Shown here: in pieces, positions 55,518 through 64,000 of the stretch
Position numbering within the stretch: the stretch's first letter is position 1
Layout of the letters: every line of letters begins with the position of its first letter
From: CAVVVS01 sp963751355
Lineage (GTDB): Bacteria > Bacteroidota > Ignavibacteria > Ignavibacteriales > Ignavibacteriaceae
Reading direction: 5' to 3'
NCBI GenBank assembly: GCA_963751355.1
Contig: CAVVVS010000113.1
Span: 9,956-73,955 of the forward strand
Length of the DNA: 64,000 bases
Notes under the pieces: generated by a model
The model's input: the letters and a program-made list of their open reading frames with translations, nothing else
Database searches by the model: none
Told to the model about the DNA's origin: nothing
Position numbers and translations under genes: made by a program

Positions 55518-58500
55518 TTACAAATTGTCCTCTCTCTCCAAAAACTTAACCAATCCGCCGTACCTTTTATCAATATTAAAACCGAACTTTTGAAAGAATG
55601 CTTTCAAATAAAAATGAGTAGTAACAGTTTTTATTCCTTCCGATTTCAACCTTTCAAAGTAATCATTAATGAGATTTGATGCTAAGCCTCGAGTTCTAAA
55701 ATTTCTTGCAATTTCAATTCCCTCAATATGCGCGATGTTGGGAAATAAATATTTATAGCAAATTCCACCGACAGTATTTTCTTCATCCTCCAAATCGGTT
55801 ATAATTAAATATTTCAAATTGTTTCTGATCTTAATAGGGTAATTATCCATAATAAATAATTTATGAAGACTTCCAATTTCGAAACTTGAAGCGGCTTTTC
55901 TTATTGAATAGGATAAACCAAATTTATCAATAATCTCGGTTTTAATTACCAAATCCGGCTGCTCGGTATCGGTAATAACTTCCATTTGTGCTGAAGGTGA
56001 TAATTTTGGGAATACAAGTTTCTGTAAAATAATTTTATCATTTTGATCGTCGAGTAAATCCTGAAGTTCAACCAGTTCATAACGCTTGGTTGCAGGTTGA
56101 TCCGGATGTTTGAAAAGCGATTCAATAAGTCTGCTGAATAATTTTGTTACTTCTTCGTTGAGATCTGCAAAATAAGTCTGCGAATAAAAAACGTATCTCA
56201 TTATTTCGGGGAATTTTTCCATTCTGTAAATTGAAAGTACATTCTGTGCAAAATCATACTTTGCGTTTTTAGTTGAATCCGGATTTTCTCTAATCCAATC
56301 TTTATAATTGTTAATTGCACTTATAACGTATGAATTAACGAAAGGTGTATTCTTAGTTCTTTCCATGAACTTTTCTAACGCTGAACTGAGCAGAGGATTA
56401 AGAAGCAAATGTGTATTCTGATCAATTTCGTCATTCAATTGTTTCATAAATTGAATTCCATCTTCCATTCCTAAACCTTCAAGGCAAGCATCAAAAATCC
56501 ATTCGATTTTTAGATATTCTAATGTCCATGGGTAGTGTGCAAAAATTTGGTGATAAAAATTATCAAACAACGGAATAATAATATCCGAAGCACTCTGGTA
56601 ATGTTTCCATCCGGAAAGAGAAAGAATTTTTGTCCCCGCTTTAAAGTATGGCTCTGGAACAACGACATTAGCCGGTGATATATTCCCGGGCAGCACTTTG
56701 TAATCGCTACTTTTGAGCAAAATAAAGAATCCGGCAATTCCCCTTTTGTACAAAATTTCCCAGGTGTTATCGAATTCGGTTTTATTATACGATGCTCTTG
56801 TTGATGTTAATTGCCTTATCTTTTCCCGGACCGTTAAATCGTTTACAAAATCAAAAGAAACAATTCCAAGATCAGAGCGGAAACTTCCGAGCCTTGGTAG
56901 AATTGAGGTGCCGGGAGAATTATGCGTAATTTTAATCATTAAGTAAATTGTTTCGAGTACTTTCTGTTTTGTGATATTCGGTCTGATGAATAGAACAAAA
57001 TCATAATGTTTAAAATGCTCAGTGTTTATACTTATCCGGTAAAGATATCTTTTAAAGGAAGAACTGATTTTCGAAATAAAAATTCCGTTTGATGAAATTT
57101 CACTTAAGTTAAATTTCTTTCCGTTAAAAATTTGAATGAACGTTTCCTTTAAGAAAGCAGTTCGAGTTAATATTTTTTCTATTTGTTCTCTTTCTTTACT
57201 TGAAATAGTATCTTCATAAAAGATTTTTCCTCTCCAATTATTTTTGTTCCTTTCCGAAGCTGCCAAGTTAAATCTTGCTTCGTACCTTTTTGCAAGGTCT
57301 TTAAAAAGATGCAGCGCATATCTGGAAAGCCTTGCATCTTGTTCATGTAAAATCCAGCAAACCAACTCGGCTCTAACTGAATGATAATATGAAGGGCTAT
57401 GATGAACAAATTTTACAAGTATATCGAGAATCCTTTTAAATTGATGAACATACTGGTCGGATGCAGGCCAGCTCAAAGTTTTTCTATAAGATTTTAACCG
57501 CTGAAGAAGCAAGCTAAATCTAAATCCTTCAAAATCATTATAACTTATCGATTCGATGACTTTCTTATTTAGGAAAGGTAAGCCGCTGTTTAAGAATGAA
57601 GGGAAATAACGTTCGTAATCAATCTTCGGTTCATTTATTAGAAGGATGATATACGCTAAACTTCTAACAGCAAATTTGGGATGAGTTGCTAATGCTTCGA
57701 TTCTTCTGCTAATAAGATTTTCAATTTTGTGCTCAGCATTCTTCAGCAATTTTTCAAGCAGTTTTAATGCTTCGATAGTTTTTTCGTCGCTGCCGAATAA
57801 TGCTTGTGTGATTGTTTCACTTAACCTCCGCAGAGATTGTTCAAAATGATTTGTTGTAACAAGGTTAACTGCAACGCTTTTGTTATTACTTCTATTAATA
57901 TAAAACTGTGAAGAAATACCTGAGAAATCCGTATCAAAATCATCTTTACAAACAGCAAAGTTTGTCAGTTCCGGATTGCCAAGCCACAAAATAGGTTGCC
58001 GGACAAAAATTCCGAGGTCAATTTCTTTTTTATTCACAACATATTCAAAATTGCCAATTTGAATTCTTCCTGAAATTTTTTTAATAGTTAGCGAAGTTTT
58101 TTGCTGTTTATTGAATATTGAATTTATTTTACATTCAATATCGCCTTCTGTGATGCCTAGATCTTTTAAGATCCATAACGGAATAATTATTTTAATTCCG
58201 TCGCAATCAAATTTTAGCCGGGACTTTTCATATAGCTTACTTATTTCATCTTTAAAATTAGTTAGGATAACTTTTCTTTTAAAAGTGCCTTTTGAAGTCA
58301 GTTCTCCTTTGCTTTCTTCAAAGTTCCGATTTATGATTGAGTAACGAATGATGCGTTCATACGGGCTTAAACTGGCATTAATGTTTGATACAAGAGAACC
58401 GAAATATTCATTTAATTTGTTTTGAGATTTAGCTTTAGAAACAAATGATTCATTTTCATCCGGGACAATAAGCAAAGTATTGTAAGGTTTCATATCGCCG

Positions 58501-60116
58501 ATTAGAAAAGCCCGTTTAAGTCCGGGAATATTTTCAAACTTCTTCTCAATAAAAGCCGGCGCAATCGTTTGACCTTGTATGTTTTTATAGATGTCTTTGA
58601 TCCTGTCGATTATATAAAGCTGTTCGTCGGTATCTTGCTTAAAAAGGTCACCGGTAGAAAGCCATCTTTCTTTTTGAGATTTCACATCGGAATCATCCAG
58701 ATAATGAGCTATATAAGGTCCGTTTACTTTTAATTCGCTTTTATCGGTAAATTTAATTTTTACTCCGGGCAAAGGAATTCCAACCGAGTTTTTAATATAT
58801 TCGCCGGGCAGTGTCATGCTTATTCCGCCGGTAGCCTCTGTCATTCCGAAACCGCTGCACAATTCAACTCCTTGAGAGTTAAATAATGTAAAAACTTTCG
58901 GTTCTAGATACCCGGCTGCAGATAAGCCCCATCTTAATTTTGGACCAACGAGCTTTCTAAAAATTTCAGTCTTCAATTTATGATTACTTTGTTGAGAAAG
59001 TATTTCTCTATATTTTTCATAAATTTGCTTCCACCTAAGAGGAATACTTATGAATCCGGTCGGCTGAATTTCGGGTAAAAATTTAAATAAAGAATTGATA
59101 TCATTTTTCGGTGCAAAAACGTAATTGCCGCCCCAGAATATTGAACCTAGCATTTCCAAATATCGGCCGAAGGTATGAAATAATGGAAGATAGCATAGCA
59201 TAACTTCATTGTTTCCGACTTTGGGAAGCGCAGCGGCTCTGGCAAATCTTTTACTTATCAGATTAAAATTCGAAAACGCAACACCTTTGGGCATTTCCGT
59301 ACTGCCGGAAGTAAACATAACAGTTGAAACTTCATCAAGTTGAAATTTTTCTCTCTTATTCAGAATTGCATCAATCTTTTCCTGATTTACAGAGTTTAAT
59401 AAATCATCAAAAGGAATAAGTTTATCGCTTTTAATTATTTTTGATTTGCCGGAATAAACAATGGTAAAATCAGTTTTAACTTTATCGCGTACTTGCTGTA
59501 AAATTTCCAATCTCTGGTTGGAATCCGTAATTACAATATTAAAATTTAATTTTGAAAAAATGTAAAAAAGAGTTTCAATGCTGAAGTGAGTATTTAGAGG
59601 AGTAACAAAAATATCAAATGTAAGACAAGCAATATCCGTTAAAGCTGTATTCAGTGAATTATCGGAATAGATAGCAACTTTTGGCTTTCCGGGAACTAAA
59701 TCATAAAAAGCAGTTGCAAGTTTTTTTATGTGCTTAAAAACTCGTTTGTAACTATAATTATTCCTAATTTCATCGATGTAATTTGAGAAGAGAATTTTAT
59801 CCGGATGCTTTGCAATCCGCTGTTCAAAAAGCTTTTCAAGTGAATAATTTGAAATTTGAATGACATCAAAAACAATATCCGCCCAGCTATATCTTTCTTC
59901 TATTGAATTTAAACTAAGAAGAAATTTTGATTGCCGGGTTATATCAAGAAAATTATGCAAGATTAGAATTTCATCGTTATTTAAATCCCTTTCTTTAAGA
60001 GCTTCCTGAGAGGTTTTTAAGATTTGCTCTTTAGAAGGTAAAGCGGAGTTAGATAATATATTTTGCTCTAATGTCTTAAGTTCTGAATCTAACTTTTTAA
60101 AAATGTTCCGGCTCAT
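55518..60116 (-). CDS. Acyl-CoA-ligase-like / helical-kinase-like / GNAT acetyltransferase fusion, 1532 residues
   Basis: Residues ~85-625 are an AMP-forming ligase: MFTSGSTEMPKG (A3, near 269), GFGMTEATGG (A5), LSTGDLF (A7), and an A10-like ELTSKGTFKRK near 609, so adenylation and thioesterification residues look intact. Residues ~640-1380 are unassigned: a beta domain, then HEAT-like helical repeats, then a stretch with VLPGNISPANVVV near 1145 recalling the catalytic loop of small-molecule kinases, but with Asp replaced. The C-terminus (about 1390-1525) is a GNAT fold with acetyl-CoA motif FRTRGLASNLI. It probably activates a fatty acid; the acceptor is unknown. It is cytoplasmic, with no membrane segment. 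Confidence 0.8.
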   Translation of the reverse strand: MSRNIFKKLDSELKTLEQNILSNSALPSKEQILKTSQEALKERDLNNDEILILHNFLDITRQSKFLLSLNSIEERYSWADIVFDVIQISNYSLEKLFEQRIAKHPDKILFSNYIDEIRNNYSYKRVFKHIKKLATAFYDLVPGKPKVAIYSDNSLNTALTDIACLTFDIFVTPLNTHFSIETLFYIFSKLNFNIVITDSNQRLEILQQVRDKVKTDFTIVYSGKSKIIKSDKLIPFDDLLNSVNQEKIDAILNKREKFQLDEVSTVMFTSGSTEMPKGVAFSNFNLISKRFARAAALPKVGNNEVMLCYLPLFHTFGRYLEMLGSIFWGGNYVFAPKNDINSLFKFLPEIQPTGFISIPLRWKQIYEKYREILSQQSNHKLKTEIFRKLVGPKLRWGLSAAGYLEPKVFTLFNSQGVELCSGFGMTEATGGISMTLPGEYIKNSVGIPLPGVKIKFTDKSELKVNGPYIAHYLDDSDVKSQKERWLSTGDLFKQDTDEQLYIIDRIKDIYKNIQGQTIAPAFIEKKFENIPGLKRAFLIGDMKPYNTLLIVPDENESFVSKAKSQNKLNEYFGSLVSNINASLSPYERIIRYSIINRNFEESKGELTSKGTFKRKVILTNFKDEISKLYEKSRLKFDCDGIKIIIPLWILKDLGITEGDIECKINSIFNKQQKTSLTIKKISGRIQIGNFEYVVNKKEIDLGIFVRQPILWLGNPELTNFAVCKDDFDTDFSGISSQFYINRSNNKSVAVNLVTTNHFEQSLRRLSETITQALFGSDEKTIEALKLLEKLLKNAEHKIENLISRRIEALATHPKFAVRSLAYIILLINEPKIDYERYFPSFLNSGLPFLNKKVIESISYNDFEGFRFSLLLQRLKSYRKTLSWPASDQYVHQFKRILDILVKFVHHSPSYYHSVRAELVCWILHEQDARLSRYALHLFKDLAKRYEARFNLAASERNKNNWRGKIFYEDTISSKEREQIEKILTRTAFLKETFIQIFNGKKFNLSEISSNGIFISKISSSFKRYLYRISINTEHFKHYDFVLFIRPNITKQKVLETIYLMIKITHNSPGTSILPRLGSFRSDLGIVSFDFVNDLTVREKIRQLTSTRASYNKTEFDNTWEILYKRGIAGFFILLKSSDYKVLPGNISPANVVVPEPYFKAGTKILSLSGWKHYQSASDIIIPLFDNFYHQIFAHYPWTLEYLKIEWIFDACLEGLGMEDGIQFMKQLNDEIDQNTHLLLNPLLSSALEKFMERTKNTPFVNSYVISAINNYKDWIRENPDSTKNAKYDFAQNVLSIYRMEKFPEIMRYVFYSQTYFADLNEEVTKLFSRLIESLFKHPDQPATKRYELVELQDLLDDQNDKIILQKLVFPKLSPSAQMEVITDTEQPDLVIKTEIIDKFGLSYSIRKAASSFEIGSLHKLFIMDNYPIKIRNNLKYLIITDLEDEENTVGGICYKYLFPNIAHIEGIEIARNFRTRGLASNLINDYFERLKSEGIKTVTTHFYLKAFFQKFGFNIDKRYGGLVKFLEREDNL

Positions 60117-60428
60117 ATAAATTCTTTCTTATTATATCACAAAAATAAAGAAAAGATACGAACCAAATTAGTGATAAGTTTCTAGAACCATAACTTGATA
60201 AAATTTATATTGAAAAATATTTCAATTTGAAATAGGAAAGATAAAGTTTCTGCAAAATTCGCCATATTAAAAATATCAATGGGATTCAATTATTCTAACA
60301 AAACAATCCCTCACTATGAGCAGCAACTCAGTCAGGTGTTGAATGACCTCAATTCGGGATAAAGCAAAACTATTAAAATTTCGTATGAAAAAAATTAACT
60401 CAATTAACCAGTTAACGTAACAGATACC
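60117..60428. other. Intergenic region, 312 bp
   Basis: Upstream of the large ligase gene. A 27-codon plus-strand frame (60279-60362, reading MGFNYSNKTIPHYEQQLSQV then a stop) stands out by composition but has no ribosome site. It could be a remnant connected with the broken genes that follow. Confidence 0.4.
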
Positions 60429-60612
60429 TTATTCCGATTTCGTCCATTTTTTCCAGGCTTCAGGTTTATAGCTTGTGGTTACAAGTTTGCCGTTTCTAAC
60501 AAAAAAGATTTTAAATAAAAGCGAATCGTTCAACAATTCTCCATCAACATCAAAAACCATAAATTGAAGATTTCTTTGACCATGTATCAAAAAAGCATAT
60601 TCATATATTCGT
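60429..60612 (-). pseudogene. C-terminal remnant of an unknown gene, cut by transposase sequence
   Basis: The minus strand reads about 60 codons of protein-like sequence (YEYAFLIHGQRNLQFMVFD, then a tail ending WKKWTKSE and a stop at 60429). Upstream of about 60612 this frame runs antisense to the transposase scrap, so the original 5' part has been replaced. I cannot assign the family. Confidence 0.45.
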
Positions 60613-60616
60613 ATCA

Positions 60617-60812
60617 GTGCCACCTCATTTAGCAGTGAGTAAATTGGTAAAATATATAAAAGATGAGACATCCATAAAACTGCAACACGAATTTAAGCTG
60701 CTACAAAAAGATTTCTGGGGCAGACATTTATGGGCAAGAGGATATTTTGTAGCAGGTAACGGAAATGTAACCAATGAAATAATAATAAGGTATATTAAGG
60801 ACCAAGAACTAG
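60617..60812 (+). mobile_element. IS200/IS605-family TnpA fragment (C-terminal third)
   Basis: PPHLAVSKLVKYIKDETS, FWGRHLWARGYFVAGNGN and VTNEIIIRYIKDQ are the hallmark C-terminal half of IS200/IS605 Y1 transposases. The HUH histidine pair, which lies just before PPHLAVSKL in intact proteins, is missing, so it cannot be active. The probable nucleophilic Tyr is in RYIKDQ. No TnpB or second end was found. The reading continues without a break into DinB-like sequence at about 60810, marking a junction. Confidence 0.8.
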
Positions 60813-61042
60813 AAAAAGAAGATTGGACAGAAATAAATGATTTTTCAGAACATGCATAGCAAAATTCGATTGAAAAATTAGAAGCTTCTTCAACTAAATT
60901 AAAAAATATTATCCTCGATTTTCCTCCAGAAAAGCTTGATGAAAATATGAAGGGGAAACAGCGAACATATTATTTTATTATGCATGGAGCGATACAACAT
61001 AATTTATATCATGCTGGGCAGATAGCTATTCTTAAAAAATAA
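60810..61042 (+). pseudogene. DinB-family protein remnant
   Basis: In the same frame as the transposase scrap, KEDWTEINDFSEHA is followed by an in-frame TAG (60857-60859) and then QNSIEKLEASSTKLKNII...YYFIMHGAIQHNLYHAGQIAILKK and a stop at 61040-61042. The end is the C-terminal helix of DinB proteins, whose metal-binding His are in IQHNLYHAGQ. DinB relatives usually have Trp at the TAG position, so TGG to TAG is a plausible nonsense mutation. The N-terminal ~90 residues are absent. Confidence 0.75.
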
Positions 61043-61151
61043 ATTTTAAGTCTCTCCAAATGATGAGGAGAGACTTAGAAATTTTAGTTTAAATGTTATA
61101 ATGCCATCAGCATTTTTTTCAATTAATACAAATCATATTAGAACAAAAAGT

Positions 61152-61230
61152 TTATTTATAGAAATAAGGATCAAGTACGGTTACTTCTGTAATTTTATCA
61201 ACCGGCAATTTATTTTGTCTTGCTGCTTTT
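61152..61230 (-). repeat. Gene-tail repeat, copy A
   Basis: The minus strand encodes NQKAARQNKLPVDKITEVTV followed by LDPYFYK and a stop at 61153. It is about 75-80 % identical in DNA to copy B on the other side of the LRR gene, in the same orientation, starting with a 24-base identical block. There is no ATG; a TTG and an upstream in-frame stop bound it. It is probably the end of a degraded small gene. Confidence 0.6.
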
Positions 61231-61273
61231 TGATTCAATTTTTATGTTGTTTTACATCCCAATTAATTTTTTT

Positions 61274-63073
61274 TTATTTTAAAAGCATCATTTTCTTACA
61301 ATCAACGTAGTCAATTGTTTTAATACTATAAAAATAAATTCCCGATGGAAGATTATTTCCTTTAAATTCTATTGAGTATTTTCCTTCTTTCTTAAATTCA
61401 TTTAGAAGAGTTGTTGTTTCCCTTCCCAGAATATCATAAACCTTTATTTCCACATTTTGTGATTTGGGAATTTCAAAATCTATTTTCGTTGAAGGATTAA
61501 AAGGATTGGGGTAGTTCTGTAAAAGCCTATATTCATTTGGGATTTGTACATTTACATCGACTATCTTTGAATAACTTAATTTTCCATCGTTATCAATTTG
61601 CTTTATCCTGTATTCATCTTTACCTGCTTGAGGGTCTTTATCCAAAAATGAATAGCTCTTAGGAGAATTGCTGTTGCCGGCACCTTTAATAAAACCTATT
61701 CTTTCCCAAGAATCTTTTAATCTTTCTATTTCAAATCCGTAATTGTTTACTTCTGTCGCTGTTTGCCATTGCAGTTCTACTTTATCTCCAAGACGACCGG
61801 CTGTAAAAGTAGTAAGTTCTATAGGCAATGGTGTGCAAGCACCCCCATCAATTATCTCCTGCTCTGTTGGATTACTTGCATTACCGGAAACATTATAAGT
61901 ACCTGTTAATCCGCCGGAGTTTAATAATGAAAAAAGACCACAAAAACCAGAAAGAACGGTATTATTTTGTACATAAAGATCTCCCCCAACAGAAGTAATA
62001 TTGCTTAGCCCGTCTAAATTTGTAAGGTTAGAATTATTATTTACCTCTAGAAATCCCGAAACTGAAGTAATATGGCTCAACCCATCTAAATTTGCAAGGG
62101 ATGAATTACCAGCTACCTCAAGGCCTGTCCCTCCAACAGAAGTAATGCCGCTTAGTCCGTTTAAATTTGCAAGGTTAGGATTATTATATACATAAAGAAA
62201 TCCCCCAATAGAAGTAATATTGCTTAACCCATCCAAATTTTGTAATGCAGAATTATTATTTATATCAAGAGCTTGCCCAACAGAAGTAATACCGCTTAGC
62301 CCATTTAAATTTGTGAGGGCAGAATTATTATAAACATAAAGATATTCCAGAACAGAAGTAACACCGCTTAGCCCGTTTAAATTCGTAAGGGCAGAATTAT
62401 CATATACTTCAAGGTTTCCCACGGCAGAAGTAATATGGCTTAGGCCGTCTAAATTTGTAATATGAGAATTAAAACGGACATAAAGATCTCCCCCAACAGA
62501 TGTAATACCGCTAAGCCCGTCTACATCTGCAAGGGCTGAATTACCATCTACCTCAAGAAATCCAACAACAGAAGTAATATTGCTTAAACCATCTAAATTT
62601 TGTAAGGCAGAATTATAAGATACCTCAAGACCTGTCCCGCCAACAGAAGTAATACCGCTTAACCCGTTTAAATTTGCAAGGGAAGAATTACCATACACAT
62701 AAAGAAATCCTCCAAGAGAAGTAATATGGCCTAGGCTATCTAAATTTTGTAAAACAGAATTATTATTTACGTCAAGACCATTCCCAACGGAAGTAATATT
62801 GCTTAGCCCGTCTAAATTTTGTAAGGTAGAATCATTATTTATTTTAAGGCGTCCCCCGACAGACGTGAGAGATGAAAGAGGAGTTAAATCAGTAATATCT
62901 GCACCCGATATATATAAATAACCTGTAATTGATGTGCCGGAAAAAGCATTAACCTCAGATTGCGATGAAAGAGTAACGTTTCCGTTTATTACTTGTGCTT
63001 TATCTTCAGTTAGCATAAATATGCTTAAACAACAGCTAAGTAATAATATGTAAATAGATATTTTGTTTTTCAT
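61274..63073 (-). CDS. Secreted leucine-rich-repeat protein with T9SS domain
   Basis: At 599 residues, the signal peptide ends MLTEDKAQ. Residues ~30-400 are twelve-plus 24-25 residue repeats of the form LxNLDGLSxITSVGGxLxV plus xNNSA, a receptor-L-domain-like solenoid. A linker starting IELTTFTAGRLGDKVELQWQ is an FN3-like domain common before T9SS tails. The end is LLQNYPNPFNPSTKIDFEIP through KKMMLLK. It is surface-exposed; such solenoids bind proteins or glycans, but the ligand is unknown. GAGGAG precedes the ATG. The repetitive gene is flanked by the tail repeats. Confidence 0.88.
   Translation of the reverse strand: MKNKISIYILLLSCCLSIFMLTEDKAQVINGNVTLSSQSEVNAFSGTSITGYLYISGADITDLTPLSSLTSVGGRLKINNDSTLQNLDGLSNITSVGNGLDVNNNSVLQNLDSLGHITSLGGFLYVYGNSSLANLNGLSGITSVGGTGLEVSYNSALQNLDGLSNITSVVGFLEVDGNSALADVDGLSGITSVGGDLYVRFNSHITNLDGLSHITSAVGNLEVYDNSALTNLNGLSGVTSVLEYLYVYNNSALTNLNGLSGITSVGQALDINNNSALQNLDGLSNITSIGGFLYVYNNPNLANLNGLSGITSVGGTGLEVAGNSSLANLDGLSHITSVSGFLEVNNNSNLTNLDGLSNITSVGGDLYVQNNTVLSGFCGLFSLLNSGGLTGTYNVSGNASNPTEQEIIDGGACTPLPIELTTFTAGRLGDKVELQWQTATEVNNYGFEIERLKDSWERIGFIKGAGNSNSPKSYSFLDKDPQAGKDEYRIKQIDNDGKLSYSKIVDVNVQIPNEYRLLQNYPNPFNPSTKIDFEIPKSQNVEIKVYDILGRETTTLLNEFKKEGKYSIEFKGNNLPSGIYFYSIKTIDYVDCKKMMLLK
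61940..62880 (-). repeat. Tandem ~72-bp repeats coding the LRR solenoid
   Basis: Twelve consecutive units of 72 (two of 75) bases can be read in the LRR gene, with near-identical blocks such as those encoding NGLSGITSVGG. They are in frame and explain the protein repeats; they are not CRISPR-like because no unique spacers separate them. Confidence 0.88.
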
Positions 63074-63189
63074 AATTACTCCTCTTAATTAAATTCATCC
63101 GTCGCCACGAATTAAGTTCAATTAATTTTCATGTATTGGGTACCGAGCATTGAGAATCGAGTTGCGGAAATCCAGCATCCAGGGAAATT

Positions 63190-63312
63190 TTATTTATAGA
63201 AATAAGGATCAAAAACAGTTACTTCAGTAATTTTATCTGCAGGCTGCTTATTCTGTTTTGCTGCACTACTAATTGCATATGCAGATAGTATAATAGATAC
63301 AGAAACTTTTCT
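63190..63312 (-). repeat. Gene-tail repeat, copy B, with signal-peptide-like start
   Basis: The minus-strand frame is open from an upstream TAG (63313-63315) to the stop at 63190: RKVSVSIILSAYAISSAAKQ, then NKQPADKITEVTVFDPYFYK. The start resembles a signal peptide lacking its Met, and the end matches copy A. This may be a broken 40-residue exported peptide gene, or one using a non-ATG start. Confidence 0.5.
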
Positions 63313-63587
63313 CTAAAATGGCCCTATCCTTCAAGGTCTGAATCTTTGACTTTGAAGGATTGCCCGATAGTGTCGGCCTGCTCTTCTAGCTTTTAATTAA
63401 TCTATTACCTGCCCCCTGGAATCATGTCATGGTTATCAAAGTTTTCAGTTAAATTTGCCTAAGATGTTCCGTCGCATTCATGATGTATACCTCATCATTT
63501 CCGTCACGAGTGCTTGTAGCATGCAAGTTGTAAATTAAAGCCCTCCCCAAGAGGGCTTAAATTATGTTTAATTATTTTTCGGGATAA
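63313..63587. other. Non-coding stretch with a candidate folded element
   Basis: ATCCTTCAA (63326-63334) pairs with TTGAAGGAT (63352-63360), enclosed by CTATC / GATAG (63324-63328 / 63366-63370) and GGCC / GGCC at the edges; the stems compete in part. There is no T-tract. The rest has no gene. The terminator of the right-edge gene lies at 63538-63558. Confidence 0.4.
63538..63558 (-). terminator. Hairpin terminator of the right-edge gene
   Basis: AAGCCCTC (63538-63545) pairs with GAGGGCTT (63551-63558) around a 5-base loop. On the minus strand it is followed by TTAATTTAC, a modest U-tract, 30 bases past the stop of the right-edge gene. Confidence 0.65.
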
Positions 63588-64000
63588 TTACGGATATGTA
63601 ATATCACTTTCAGCTACATGCACACGCGGATTAAATTCATTGAAAATGCCGTCAGGATTATTGTACCATACCCAGGCATGGCAGAGCCACAAGCCAAAAT
63701 CTGTGTTATTTTCCCATACATCAGCATCTCCTGTAAATCCCTCAGGTCTAGGATCAGTATTTGGAATAGCGTATTCCACTGCAACTAATTTCATTTTCCC
63801 ATTCTCAGGATTTTTTGAATAAACAAGTATTGGTGGTTTTGCAGGATCAAAAGTACCATCAATATTTGAGGGCTTCATATAATGATATCCCATATTCTGA
63901 ACTACAACATCTATGTCTTCATAACCGTCTTCTATTGCCTTGTTTATATCATGGTATTTTGCCGTGGCCCTCTTTGCTGCCTGTAATTGCAAATGAGTCT
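63588..64000 (-). CDS. Conserved hypothetical protein, N-terminus beyond the window
   Basis: The frame is open to the window edge (a TTG at 63992 is not convincing as a start), so at least 137 residues are visible. The sequence AAKRATAKYHDINKAIEDGY is followed by MGYHYMKPSNIDGTFDPAKP, PILVYSKNPENGKMKLVAVE and WLCHAWVWYNNPDGIFNEFNP. This looks like an extracellular protein family of unknown function seen in Bacteroidota and others, with a probable metal- or heme-like GYHYM and CHAW pair of motifs. The missing 5' end would show whether it is a lipoprotein. Confidence 0.7.
   Translation of the reverse strand, partial: THLQLQAAKRATAKYHDINKAIEDGYEDIDVVVQNMGYHYMKPSNIDGTFDPAKPPILVYSKNPENGKMKLVAVEYAIPNTDPRPEGFTGDADVWENNTDFGLWLCHAWVWYNNPDGIFNEFNPRVHVAESDITYP

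Noticed and set aside
61940..62880. CRISPR-like periodicity
   Set aside because: Repeats are contiguous, in frame and encode LRR units; no unique spacers.
1..64000. tRNA, rRNA, integrase/att sites or a replication origin
   Set aside because: No cloverleaf, rRNA-like stretch, integrase gene or DnaA-box cluster was noticed; a covariance search would be needed to exclude small RNAs.

Overview
The window looks like one chromosome segment from an AT-rich, Gram-negative member of the Bacteroidota/Ignavibacteriota (Chlorobi-related) lineage. At least six large secreted proteins end in a type IX secretion (T9SS) sorting domain with the NYPNPFNP signature. There is a PorV-like outer-membrane protein, a SusC-like TonB-dependent receptor, a periplasmic beta-propeller sensor kinase, and candidate promoters with the TAnnTTTG -7 element typical of Bacteroidetes sigma factors. 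I saw no rRNA, tRNA, CRISPR array or intact transposon.

Layout. 0-9.7 kb holds scattered housekeeping and stress genes: a truncated GGGP-synthase-like gene, tex, an ArsC-like protein, PPK2, a DAP-decarboxylase-like enzyme, an alpha/beta hydrolase, tag, a Trm112-like protein and an ICMT-like methyltransferase. 9.8-11.3 kb is a cell-wall amidase. 11.8-18.3 kb is a complete TetR-regulated RND efflux operon (tetR-tolC-adaptor-permease) ending in a clear terminator. 18.4-24.4 kb, on the minus strand, carries NRDE, an NAD(P)-binding protein, a YjjX-like NTPase, DUF427 and a secreted GHL10-type glycoside hydrolase.

24.8-48.9 kb is the most interesting block and reads as an alpha-glucan (starch/glycogen) utilisation locus. 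A 1079-residue sensor kinase precedes two nearly identical LuxR-type response regulators. Then come a TonB-dependent receptor (frameshifted), a 1208-residue secreted protein of unknown family, a PorV-like protein, a GH13 amylase with starch-binding-like domains, a secreted carbohydrate-binding-like protein (frameshifted) and a second GH13 amylase (frameshifted). There is no SusD. Downstream of each response regulator sits the same two-part element: a 16-bp palindrome and, 31 bp later, a conserved promoter-like box. I infer that the sensor, the regulators and this element control the locus.

49-55.4 kb holds a broken SurA/PpiC-like chaperone gene, a 47-residue basic protein, a secreted M14 carboxypeptidase, and an Lrp/AsnC regulator directly upstream of glnA. 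55.5-60.1 kb is one 1532-residue gene joining an acyl-CoA-ligase-like enzyme, a long helical and kinase-like middle, and a GNAT acetyltransferase. 60.4-61.1 kb is a gene graveyard (truncated unknown gene, IS200/IS605 transposase scrap, DinB remnant). 61.2-63.3 kb is a leucine-rich-repeat T9SS protein flanked by two copies of a short gene tail, and a conserved hypothetical runs off the right edge. Five single-base frameshifts lie between 32 and 50 kb. They may be real decay, programmed shifts or assembly errors, and this caveat affects several calls.
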